Both the position numbers and the translations under genes were made by a program. The notes under the pieces are model-generated. The model made no database searches. It saw only the letters and a program-made list of their open reading frames with translations, and was not told where the DNA came from. Below, in pieces: positions 17,182 through 24,593 of a DNA stretch of 64,000 nt; the first letter of the stretch is position 1, and each line of letters opens with the position of its first letter. Origin of the DNA: Rhizobium sp. R635 (lineage in GTDB: Bacteria > Pseudomonadota > Alphaproteobacteria > Rhizobiales > Rhizobiaceae); the NCBI RefSeq assembly GCF_002211285.1, contig NZ_LOKX01000009.1, positions 62,001-126,000 of the forward strand. The letters are read 5' to 3'.

Positions 17182-17643
17182 CTACTTCCACTTGTCGCGT
17201 GCCGCATCGTCGGCGTCTTTCGCCGCGACCCAATCGCCGCTAGCGCCATCCTTGCCGTGCTCCTTCTTCCAGAAGGGGGCGGCGGTCTTCAGGAAATCCA
17301 TGACGAAATTGGCCCCGTCGAACGCCGCCTGCCGGTGCGGCGCGGCTGCGACGACGAGCACGATGTTCTCGCCGGGGGCGATCTTGCCGTAGCGGTGGAT
17401 GGCGGTGAGCCCGAGCAGCCCGAAACGGGCGATGGCGAGATCGCCGATGCGGGTCATCTCGGCTTCGGCCATGCCGGGATAATGCTCGAGTTCGAGGGCC
17501 GCGAGCGTCCCGCCTTCATCGCGGCAGAGGCCGGAGAAGGTCACGACGGCGCCGATGCCGGCTTTGCCCTTGGAGAGGAGATCGACTTCGGCTTGCAGGT
17601 CGAAGTCTTCGCGTTGGACGCGGATGGTGGGGGTGACGGTCAC
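17182..17643 (-). CDS. moaE: Molybdopterin synthase catalytic subunit MoaE
   Basis: A 153-residue subunit that converts precursor Z (cyclic pyranopterin monophosphate) to molybdopterin with sulfur from MoaD. Conserved parts are VTFSGLCRDEGG, LELEHYPGM, IHRYGKIAPGE, AAPHRQAAFDG and the active-site Lys pair in FWKKEHGKDG. The start is a GTG at 17643 with GGAGG eight bases upstream; a longer ATG frame adds an unlikely 14 residues. It ends at the base after the convergent permease gene. It is separated from moaD by a repeat element but keeps the same strand. Confidence 0.95.
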   Translation of the reverse strand: MTVTPTIRVQREDFDLQAEVDLLSKGKAGIGAVVTFSGLCRDEGGTLAALELEHYPGMAEAEMTRIGDLAIARFGLLGLTAIHRYGKIAPGENIVLVVAAAPHRQAAFDGANFVMDFLKTAAPFWKKEHGKDGASGDWVAAKDADDAARDKWK

Positions 17644-17690
17644 AGCGAAATCCTCCGCTGCTTTGATGCGCTGCCATATCCCCACCCACC

Positions 17691-17825
17691 CTCATTCCTG
17701 TGCTTGTCACAGGAATCCAGTGCGCCCAAGTCCTTGGGCGCGGGAGACAGTATTCGCCCTCGAAGGAAGTCATTCACCGCGCGGACGCGCGGTGGCTGGA
17801 TTCCTGTGACAGGCACAGGAATGAG
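17691..17825. repeat. 135-bp inverted-repeat element between moaD and moaE
   Basis: Outer arms 17691-17720 and 17796-17825 are 30 bp long and match at 29 of 30 positions when inverted. Each arm is itself a hairpin (ATTCCTGTG/CACAGGAAT). The interior holds two more hairpins, GCGCCCAAG/CTTGGGCGC near 17722-17741 and ACCGCGC/GCGCGGT near 17777-17794. This is the form of a mobile, non-coding rhizobial palindromic repeat. The copy number in the genome cannot be seen here. No gene lies in the 244-bp gap. Confidence 0.8.
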
Positions 17826-17887
17826 GGAGAGAAAGGAAGACGCAGTCGTACCCATTGGCAGCTTTCCGAAGCCCAAGCGGGCCGAGT

Positions 17888-18142
17888 TTACCCCCCCGTC
17901 ATCGGCGGAAAGATCCCGATCTCCCGCGCGCCCGATATCGGTTCGTCATGCTCGACATGTTCCATGTCGAGCGCAACGCGGATCACCTCGGGATATTGAA
18001 GCGCCGTCTCATATTCTTCGCCCAGCGTCTTCAAATGATTCAGGAGATCGGCGACGGTGACGACGGAGGAGGGGAGGTCGATCTCCTCCTCGCCCTTGCC
18101 GATGCGCTCGCGCACCCATGCGAAATAGACCAGCCGCGTCAT
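17888..18142 (-). CDS. moaD: Molybdopterin synthase sulfur carrier subunit MoaD
   Basis: An 84-residue ubiquitin-fold protein that donates sulfur from a C-terminal thiocarboxylate to molybdopterin. It starts MTRLVYFAWVRERIG and ends in MTGG, the Gly-Gly tail essential for activation by MoeB. The internal motif ETALQYPEVIRVALD is typical. The ATG at 18142 overlaps the pgsA stop as ATGA, so it is coupled to pgsA; this order (uvrC, pgsA, moaD, moaE) is common in rhizobia as far as I recall. Confidence 0.95.
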   Translation of the reverse strand: MTRLVYFAWVRERIGKGEEEIDLPSSVVTVADLLNHLKTLGEEYETALQYPEVIRVALDMEHVEHDEPISGAREIGIFPPMTGG

Positions 18143-18729
18143 TCTTCGTCGTCCACGATATGTTTCAGCCCGGCGCGGAAATAGTCGTAGCCGGTATAGA
18201 TGGTCAGCAGCGCCGCGATCCACAGAAGCGCGATGCCGGTCTGTGTCGTATAAGGGAAAATCTCATCGCCGGCCGGGCCGGCGAGCAGGAAGGCGATGGC
18301 GACCAGTTGCAGCGTCGTCTTCCATTTGGCGATCCGCGTCACCGGCACGCTGACCTTCAGCGCCGCCAGATATTCGCGCAGGCCTGAAACCAGGATCTCG
18401 CGGCAGAGAATGATGATCGCCGCCCAGATCGACCAGCCGGCGATAGTCTGGTCGGCTGCGACAAGCAAAAGGATCGAGGCGACCAGCAGCTTGTCGGCGA
18501 TCGGATCGAGCATGCGGCCGATATTCGACGTCTGGTTCCAGATGCGCGCGAGATAGCCATCGAGGAAATCGGTGATCGAGGCGATGACGAAGATCCACAG
18601 CGCCACCCAGCGCGCCGTATTGCTGATCGACAGCCTGCCCTCGACGAAGAAGCAGAGAACGATCAGCGGCACGGCGAGGATGCGGCCGTAGGTCAGAAGA
18701 TTGGGAATGCTGTACGCACGCGATGCCAT
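18139..18729 (-). CDS. pgsA: CDP-diacylglycerol--glycerol-3-phosphate 3-phosphatidyltransferase
   Basis: A 196-residue inner membrane enzyme that makes phosphatidylglycerophosphate, the first committed step to phosphatidylglycerol and cardiolipin. The CDP-alcohol phosphotransferase motif DG-x2-AR-x8-G-x3-D-x3-D is complete in FLDGYLARIW through GRMLDPIADK (about residues 57-80). Four or more membrane helices are seen. The ATG at 18729 (MASRAYSIPNLLTYGR) gives the family length; a longer frame to 18786 has no ribosome site. It is followed by moaD with a 4-bp overlap. The 215-bp gap upstream probably carries its promoter. Confidence 0.95.
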   Translation of the reverse strand: MASRAYSIPNLLTYGRILAVPLIVLCFFVEGRLSISNTARWVALWIFVIASITDFLDGYLARIWNQTSNIGRMLDPIADKLLVASILLLVAADQTIAGWSIWAAIIILCREILVSGLREYLAALKVSVPVTRIAKWKTTLQLVAIAFLLAGPAGDEIFPYTTQTGIALLWIAALLTIYTGYDYFRAGLKHIVDDEE

Positions 18730-18944
18730 GGGATCGTTCTCTGAATTGATGCGCCGCTCCAGCGCCGCGCGTCTTTTCAGACGCATGAAGGACGCTGCAA
18801 CACTTTAAATCCTCGCATCGTGCTTTCCTGATATCGATTCCGATTTTTCGGCCCGATGCGGGTAGATGACGGCTTTGACCGCGGACCGTCAACATTCTTT
18901 CTGTCTTTTCACTGCCTTTGCGTGGAATTTGCGACGCCGGCCCG

Positions 18945-20984
18945 TTATTTCGCGGCGTCGTCGTGGAAATGGTTATAGACCTGCCTGGCGACGGCTTCCG
19001 ATATGCCTTCCACCGTCATCAGGTCGGACAAGGCGGCGCGTGAAACCGCCTTCGCCGTGCCGAAATGCTGAAGCAGCGCGCGTTTGCGCGACGGGCCGAT
19101 GCCGCCGATCTCGTCGAGCGGATTCTTGACCATTTCCTTCTTGCGCCGCGCCCGGTGCGAGCCGATCGCAAAACGATGCGCCTCGTCGCGCATGCGCTGG
19201 ATGAAGTAGAGCACCGGGTCGCGCGGCGGCAGCGTGAAGCTCTCGCGCCCCGGCGGGAAGAAGCGCTCGCGCCCGGCATCGCGGTCGACACCCTTGGCGA
19301 TGCCGATCGCCGTCACGCTCTCGGTGATGCCGAGCTCGGCCAGGATCGCGCGCACGGCGGTCATCTGCCCCTGGCCGCCGTCGATCAGGATCACGTCGGG
19401 CCAGGCGGGGAAGGGCATGTCGGCGGCGTCGGCGGCGGCTGCCTGCGCCGTCCGGTCGGGAATGCCTTCCTCCTTGATCAGCCGCGAGAACCGCCGGGTC
19501 ATCACCTCCTTCATCATCCCGAAGTCGTCGCCGGGGGTGATGTCGGTCGATTTGATGTTGAACTTGCGGTACTGGTTTTTCACGAAGCCTTCCGGCCCCG
19601 CCACCACCATGCCGCCGACGGCATTGGTGCCCATGATGTGCGAGTTGTCGTAGATCTCGATGCGCTGCGGCGCATAGCCAAGCCCGAAAGTTTCCTTGAA
19701 GCCTTCGAGCAGGCGCGATTGCGATGCCGTCTCGGCAAGCTTTCGCCCATGCGCCTCGCGCGCATTGCCGACCACGTGCTCGACGAGATCGCGTTTCTCG
19801 CCGCGCTGCGGCACGAGAATGGATACCTTGTGGCCGGCCTTTTCGCTGAGCGCCGCGGCGAGAAGCTCCAGCTCCTCGACCGTTTCCGACAGCATGATCT
19901 GCTTCGGCACCGGCTTGTCGTCATAGAACTGCGCGAGGAAGGCATTCAGCACTTCGGCGCTTGATAGTTGCGGGTCGGCCTTTGGAAAATAGGCGCGGTT
20001 GCCCCAATTCTGACCTGTGCGGAAGAAGAACACCTGGATGCAGGAAACGCCGCCTTCGTGATGGATGGCGAAAACGTCAGCCTCCTCGACGCCGGCCGGA
20101 TTGATGCCCTGGTGGCTCTGCACATGCGAGAGTGCCGCCAGGCGGTCGCGATAGATCGCGGCCCTTTCGAAATCGAGATCCTCGGCCGCCTGGTTCATGG
20201 CTTCCGCCATGTGCGACTTCACCTTCTGGCTCTTGCCGGACAGGAAGTCTTTCGCCTCCTGCACCAGCTCGGCGTAGCCCTCGTCGCTGACCTCATGCGT
20301 GCAGGGCCCGGAACAGCGCTTGATCTGGTAGAGCAGGCAGGGCCGCGTGCGTGTCTCGAAGACGCTGTCGGTGCAGGTGCGGATCAGGAAGGCGCGCTGC
20401 AGCGAATTGATCGTCCGCCCGACCGCGCCGGCCGAAGCGAAAGGCCCGAAATAGTCGCCCTTTCGAGCCCGCGCGCCGCGATGCTTGAAAATGGCAGGCG
20501 CCCGGTGATCGCCGGTGATGAGGATATAGGGAAACGACTTGTCGTCGCGCAGCAGCACGTTAAAGCGCGGCCGCAAGCGCTTGATCAGATTCGCTTCCAG
20601 CAGCAGCGCTTCGGTTTCCGTGCGCGTCGTCACGAATTCCATGTTCGCCGTCTGCCGCACCATCTGGGCGATGCGGTTGGAGTGGACGCGGCCGACGGCG
20701 TAATTGCCGACGCGCTTCTTGAGGCTGCGCGCCTTGCCGACATAGAGCACGTCGCCCTCGGCATTGAACATGCGGTAGACGCCGGGGCTGTTCGGCAGGC
20801 GCTTGACGAACTCGCCGATCAGTTCGGCGCCGATGAGCCCGGTCTCGTTCAGGCTGCCGGCGTTCCAGTCGACCGCTGCCGCAAGCGGCGAGGCGGAAAC
20901 GTCGCCTTCCGCCTCGATATCGTCTTCGCTCTCGTCCGTATCGTCGTAGAGAACGCCGCCATCCGGCAGCTTTCGTCCGTTCAT
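18945..20984 (-). CDS. uvrC: Excinuclease ABC subunit C
   Basis: A 679-residue nucleotide excision repair nuclease that makes both incisions around a lesion. A 60-residue acidic N-terminal extension precedes the GIY-YIG domain ([20 protein letters not shown], about 70-90). The UvrB-binding UVR helix ([15 protein letters not shown]) is near 265, the RNase-H-like second nuclease with [11 protein letters not shown] near 530, and helix-hairpin-helix DNA-binding motifs end the protein ([14 protein letters not shown]). The start overlaps the SDR stop as ATGA. The acidic extension is longer than in E. coli UvrC; this is common in alphaproteobacteria. Confidence 0.97.
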   Translation of the reverse strand: MNGRKLPDGGVLYDDTDESEDDIEAEGDVSASPLAAAVDWNAGSLNETGLIGAELIGEFVKRLPNSPGVYRMFNAEGDVLYVGKARSLKKRVGNYAVGRVHSNRIAQMVRQTANMEFVTTRTETEALLLEANLIKRLRPRFNVLLRDDKSFPYILITGDHRAPAIFKHRGARARKGDYFGPFASAGAVGRTINSLQRAFLIRTCTDSVFETRTRPCLLYQIKRCSGPCTHEVSDEGYAELVQEAKDFLSGKSQKVKSHMAEAMNQAAEDLDFERAAIYRDRLAALSHVQSHQGINPAGVEEADVFAIHHEGGVSCIQVFFFRTGQNWGNRAYFPKADPQLSSAEVLNAFLAQFYDDKPVPKQIMLSETVEELELLAAALSEKAGHKVSILVPQRGEKRDLVEHVVGNAREAHGRKLAETASQSRLLEGFKETFGLGYAPQRIEIYDNSHIMGTNAVGGMVVAGPEGFVKNQYRKFNIKSTDITPGDDFGMMKEVMTRRFSRLIKEEGIPDRTAQAAAADAADMPFPAWPDVILIDGGQGQMTAVRAILAELGITESVTAIGIAKGVDRDAGRERFFPPGRESFTLPPRDPVLYFIQRMRDEAHRFAIGSHRARRKKEMVKNPLDEIGGIGPSRKRALLQHFGTAKAVSRAALSDLMTVEGISEAVARQVYNHFHDDAAK

Positions 20985-21748
20985 TCCTTAATCTCCGCCA
21001 CGTCGGGCGTCTGCCAGGCAAGGTGCTGGCCGCCGTCGAGGGCAATCATCTGGCCGGTGATCGAGGGCGTGTCGTAAAGGAAGCGAATCGTTTGCCCGAA
21101 TTCTTCCAGTGCCGGCCCTCGCTGCAGGATAAGGGCTGAGACCTGCGCTTGGAAGTCCTCCAACGACTGCCGCTCGCTCGGCATCGAGGGACCGGGGCCG
21201 ATGGCGTTGACACGGATGCGCGGCGCCAAGGCCTGGGCAAGCGTCTGCGTTGCCGTCCACAGCGCGGATTTGGAGAGCGTATAGGAATAGAAACTGGGCC
21301 TCAGCGCCCAGACCCGCTGGTCGATGATGTTGACGATCAGCCCCGCGGCCTCGGCCGGCATCTGCTGCGCGAAGGCCGCCGCAAGGATCGAGGGCGCGCG
21401 CACATGAAGGTCGAAGTGCAGCGCCCATGTGGCTGCGTTGAAACCGCGCGCGGAATCATGCTGGAAGACCGACGCATTATTGACGAGCAGATCGAGCGGT
21501 CCGAGCGCTTCCGATGCCTTAGCGACCAGTTCGCCCGCTTCACTGACATCGGTAAGATCGGCCTGCAGCGCGAGCGCCCTTTGTCCCTTTCGCCGCAATT
21601 CCGCCGCCAGCTCCTCGGCTTCGCCGAGGGAGCCGTTCGCGTGGATCGCAACGGAAAAGCCATTTGCAGCAAGGTCTTCGGCGATTGTCCGGCCTATTCT
21701 CTTGGCAGCCCCTGTTATGAGGGCTGAGCGAAGTCTTTTGTGGTTCAA
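20981..21748 (-). CDS. SDR family oxidoreductase, pteridine reductase/FolM-like
   Basis: A 255-residue short-chain dehydrogenase. The cofactor motif reads [16 protein letters not shown] (residues 13-28), with Lys-Arg after the first Gly pair as in pteridine reductases and FolM; this favours NADP. NNAS is at 92-95 and the catalytic Tyr-Lys pair at YTLSKSAL (about 157-161). The C-terminus [12 protein letters not shown] is standard. It heads the transcription unit SDR-uvrC and overlaps uvrC by 4 bp. A role in reducing dihydropterins is plausible beside moa genes but unproven. Confidence 0.85.
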   Translation of the reverse strand: MNHKRLRSALITGAAKRIGRTIAEDLAANGFSVAIHANGSLGEAEELAAELRRKGQRALALQADLTDVSEAGELVAKASEALGPLDLLVNNASVFQHDSARGFNAATWALHFDLHVRAPSILAAAFAQQMPAEAAGLIVNIIDQRVWALRPSFYSYTLSKSALWTATQTLAQALAPRIRVNAIGPGPSMPSERQSLEDFQAQVSALILQRGPALEEFGQTIRFLYDTPSITGQMIALDGGQHLAWQTPDVAEIKE

Positions 21749-22113
21749 AATCTTGCCTTCTGGTCCCGCGAGTCTGTGTGCAACCTATATAGGGGCCGGC
21801 GGAGATTATATAAATAGGTGGCTGCGGTTGCATCCGAGGCCGGGATATTCTATGTATTATTTAAGAATGCGATTTCTTAAAATAAGTATTTATAGTTTAA
21901 CTTACCAGTAAGGTTAATGAATTGTATGTTGCGCGCAAGCAACATCGAATTTCGGCCATGCGGCAGCCACAATGATATCACAATTTGGCTCTTTCAAATC
22001 CGCAATTCAGTTCCAATTTCAGTCTCGATCCGGAAGGGACATCTGGCAATTTCCCCGCCAATGCTTCGCTGAGAGACAGATGATAAGCGGCGCGGGACTG
22101 AAAGGAGAAAAGT
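21749..22113. promoter_or_regulatory. 365-bp AT-rich divergent regulatory region with stacked palindromes
   Basis: This gap separates the SDR gene from the outer membrane protein gene. It contains no open frame with a ribosome site. Three symmetric elements lie in line: TTTAAGAA/TTCTTAAA at 21860-21867 and 21874-21881; an imperfect TTAAC/GTTAA repeat over 21897-21917; and ATGTTGC/GCAACAT at 21926-21932 and 21939-21945. The A+T content of 21800-21925 is strikingly higher than that of the coding DNA. This suggests tight control of the porin gene, and possibly a structured leader because the start is another 170 bp away. Confidence 0.5.
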
Positions 22114-22749
22114 ATGCGTGTACTCATTGCTGGCCTCATGGCCTCCGCTTTTGCGATTGCGGGCGTTTCGGTAGCTCAGGCCGCCGATGCGGTCGATCAG
22201 GTTCCGGAAGCACCGGTTGCCCAGGACGCACCGGTCAAGCCTGCCGGCAACTGGGAGGGCTTCTATCTCGGCGGCGCCGGCACTTACAACATGGGTGACT
22301 TCGGTTCCGATCGCCACACCTACGGTTTCGGCGGCCAGGTCTTCACCGGCTACAACTGGCAGCAGGGCCAGATCGTTTACGGCGTTGAATCCGATCTCGG
22401 CTACAGCGGCGACGACGTTTCCGAAGGCGGCGTCAAGAACAAGTATGGCTGGAACGGCTCCGTCCGTGGCCGCGTCGGCTACGACATGAACCCCTTCCTG
22501 CTGTACGGCACGGCTGGTCTGGCTCTCGGCAACGTCAAGGTTTCCGACGGCACGTCCGACGAAAGCAAGACGAACGTCGGCTATACGGTCGGCGCCGGTG
22601 TCGAAGCCTTCGTGACCAACAACATCACGACGCGCCTGGAATATCGCTACACCGACTACCAGAGCAAGGATTACGATCTCGACTCCGGCAGCTTCTCGCG
22701 CGGTTACGACGAGAACAGCGTCAAGCTCGGTATCGGCGTCAAGTTCTAA
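22114..22749 (+). CDS. Outer membrane beta-barrel protein (Omp25/RopB type)
   Basis: A 211-residue outer membrane protein. The signal peptide ends at AQA near residue 23. The mature protein begins with an acidic-Pro linker (DQVPEAPVAQDAP) and then an eight-stranded barrel: WEGFYLGGAGTYNMG, GGQVFTGYNWQQGQ, VYGVESDLGYSG, GWNGSVRGRVGYDMNP and so on, ending KLGIGVKF with terminal Phe, the assembly signal. The family includes Brucella Omp25/31 and Rhizobium RopB; I believe it is close to RopB but do not fix a name. A GGAGAAAAGT ribosome site precedes the ATG. Codons are strongly biased to C/G at the third base, as expected of an abundant protein. A strong terminator follows. Confidence 0.9.
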   Translation: MRVLIAGLMASAFAIAGVSVAQAADAVDQVPEAPVAQDAPVKPAGNWEGFYLGGAGTYNMGDFGSDRHTYGFGGQVFTGYNWQQGQIVYGVESDLGYSGDDVSEGGVKNKYGWNGSVRGRVGYDMNPFLLYGTAGLALGNVKVSDGTSDESKTNVGYTVGAGVEAFVTNNITTRLEYRYTDYQSKDYDLDSGSFSRGYDENSVKLGIGVKF

Positions 22750-22775
22750 GCCGATCGACCCTTCCGAACATACAG

Positions 22776-22801
22776 AAGCCGGGCTCATCGCCCGGCTTTT
22801 T
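22776..22801 (+). terminator. Rho-independent terminator after the outer membrane protein gene
   Basis: The stem AAGCCGGGC (22776-22784) pairs with GCCCGGCTT (22790-22798) over a 5-nt loop and is followed by T residues. It is 26 bp after the stop codon and also faces the convergent GST gene. Confidence 0.88.
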
Positions 22802-22842
22802 GCTGCTTGCCCGTTGCTTGCAGGCGCTTTGTGATTTCCGGA

Positions 22843-23439
22843 TCAGGCGCTGGCCTTGAGTTCGCGATGGGCGGGAAATTTCTTTTCGAATTGCGCCAGC
22901 CAGTCGATCAGCGGCGCGTGATCGGCTTCCCACTGGTCCTTGAAGCGCAGGTCGAGATAGTCGAGCGTGGCGGCCAGCGCGAAATGTCCGCCATTGAGCC
23001 CCTTGCCGAGTTTCGGCGGCTTGGCGCCGAGATGGGCGAGCCCCGCCGTCACCTTCTTCCATTGCCGGTCGATCCAGGGCTGGTGAACCTTCTCCTCCTC
23101 GCGGAAGCGGCGCTCGTAGACGATCGTCAGCAGGCAGTCGCAGATGCCGTCGCAAAGCGCTTCGAGGACTTCCGCATCCGTGCGCTTGCCCTTCTTGGAG
23201 GGATAGAGCCCGCCCTTCGTCAGCCGGTCGAAATAATGCATGATCGCGACGCTGTCGAAGATCGAGGCTCCGTCATCGGTCAGAAGCGTCGGGATCTTGC
23301 CGAGCGGATTGTTGTCCACCAGGATCGCCGGTCCGGTATTGGTGTCGACCCGGATGGCGTCGACCTCGATACCCAAAAAGTGCGCGGCCATCCGCACCTT
23401 GCTGGAATAGGGCGAGGCTGGTGAGCAAAGAAGCTTCAT
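22843..23439 (-). CDS. Glutathione S-transferase family protein
   Basis: A 198-residue GST. MKLLCSPASPYSSKVRMAAH is the typical N-terminus, with SPYSSKVR at the helix 1 start in place of the usual catalytic residue region. LGKIPTLLTDDG carries the cis-Pro and DSVAIMHYFDRL the glutathione contact Asp-Ser. The helical C-domain follows. The ATG at 23439 fits the family length; a longer frame to 23478 would run into a repeat hairpin. Substrate unknown. Confidence 0.87.
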   Translation of the reverse strand: MKLLCSPASPYSSKVRMAAHFLGIEVDAIRVDTNTGPAILVDNNPLGKIPTLLTDDGASIFDSVAIMHYFDRLTKGGLYPSKKGKRTDAEVLEALCDGICDCLLTIVYERRFREEEKVHQPWIDRQWKKVTAGLAHLGAKPPKLGKGLNGGHFALAATLDYLDLRFKDQWEADHAPLIDWLAQFEKKFPAHRELKASA

Positions 23440-23471
23440 GGGACACCTGACAAGATTGTGGCTAATGCATG

Positions 23472-23634
23472 CGCCCAAAAGTGTGCAGCGGTTTTGGGCG
23501 ATGCGCTCTGGCGCGGACTATCCCCGAAGCTAGCGCATAACCCCGAAAATCAAAACGATTTTCGGAAAGGATTATGCGCAAATTCAAAGTGCTACAGCGT
23601 CCTTTGCGCGCCTGAAAGACGCGCGGCGCTGTAG
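23472..23634. repeat. Cluster of three rhizobial palindromic repeats
   Basis: Three hairpins stand in a row in the GST-rlmJ gap. The first is CGCCCAAAA/TTTTGGGCG (23472-23480, 23492-23500). The second is nested: GCGCATAA/TTATGCGC (23533-23540, 23572-23579) enclosing CCGAAAATC/GATTTTCGG (23543-23551, 23557-23565). The third is CTACAGCG/CGCTGTAG (23592-23599, 23627-23634) with inner pairing. Related sequences recur in this window at 39246-39268 and 47869-47904, so these are dispersed repeats rather than gene-specific sites. Confidence 0.75.
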
Positions 23635-23641
23635 TCCCCGG

Positions 23642-24511
23642 TCAATCGTCCTTGACCGTCTTGCTCTCGCCGCGCAGCCAGAAGGCGCGGTGCGAGGCGA
23701 AGCGGTCCTGCGCCAGGTGGTCCTTCAGCGCCGGCAGCATCTGGTGCAGTTCGTCCTTCAGTGTGAAGGGCGGATTGACGATGACGAGGCCGGAGCCGGT
23801 CAGTCCCGTCGTGCCGCGGTCGCTGCGCACGGTGAGTTCGGCGCAGAGCATTTTCGGAATATCGAGCGCCTGCAGCGTCTCGTGGAATTCCTTGATCGAC
23901 GCGCCTTTCTTCAGCGGATACCACAGGCAATAGGTGCCGCCGGGAAAGCGGCGATAGGCTTTTTCCAGCCCGGCAGCCAGGCGCTGATATTCGTCCTCTT
24001 CCTCGAAAGCCGGATCGACGAGCACGATGCCGCGCTTTTCCTTCGGCGGCAGATGCGCGCCGAGTGCTAGCCAGCCGTCGAGCTCGGTGATGCGGGCGTG
24101 GTGATCGCCCTCGAAAAGCCGGTGCAGGCGGGCATAATCCTCAGGATGCAGTTCCATCGCCGACAGCCGGTCCTGCGGTCGGAACAGCATGCGCGCAAGC
24201 TTCGGCGATCCGGGATAGAAGCGGATGCCGCCCTCGGGATTGAGTTCGCGGATGGTCGAGAGGTAAGGTTCCAGCAGTTCGGAAACCTGCGGCCCGAGTT
24301 CCGCCTGCATCAGCTTGCCGATACCCTCAAGCCATTCTCCGGTCTTCTGCGCTTCCTCGGAGGAGAGGTCGTAGAGCCCGATGCCGGCATGCGTGTCGAG
24401 CACCCGGAATGCCGCGTCCTTCTTCTGCATGTAGCGGATCAGCCGCGCCAGCACGGCATGTTTCAGCACATCGGCAAAATTGCCCGCATGATAGATGTGG
24501 CGGTAGTTCAT
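23642..24511 (-). CDS. rlmJ: 23S rRNA (adenine(2030)-N6)-methyltransferase
   Basis: A 289-residue SAM-dependent methyltransferase of the RlmJ (ComJ/YhiR) family that methylates A2030 in 23S rRNA. NYRHIYHAGNFADVLKHAVL is the family N-terminus, in which the His and Asn-Phe-Ala segment is invariant. SAM motif I is VLDTHAGIGLYDL (about 37-49). The catalytic motif IV reads LVDPAFEEEDEY (about 162) where many members have DPPYE; the Pro-Ala-Phe variant is still compatible. Length is the family's usual. It is divergent from the molybdoenzyme gene over an 82-bp promoter gap. Confidence 0.93.
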   Translation of the reverse strand: MNYRHIYHAGNFADVLKHAVLARLIRYMQKKDAAFRVLDTHAGIGLYDLSSEEAQKTGEWLEGIGKLMQAELGPQVSELLEPYLSTIRELNPEGGIRFYPGSPKLARMLFRPQDRLSAMELHPEDYARLHRLFEGDHHARITELDGWLALGAHLPPKEKRGIVLVDPAFEEEDEYQRLAAGLEKAYRRFPGGTYCLWYPLKKGASIKEFHETLQALDIPKMLCAELTVRSDRGTTGLTGSGLVIVNPPFTLKDELHQMLPALKDHLAQDRFASHRAFWLRGESKTVKDD

Positions 24512-24593
24512 TTTCGCTGATGTCCGTATGAATTCGCGTTATCGGGAGTTTTTGTGGCTTTTGGCCTTAGAAGCCTTGCAATATACAAAGGCC

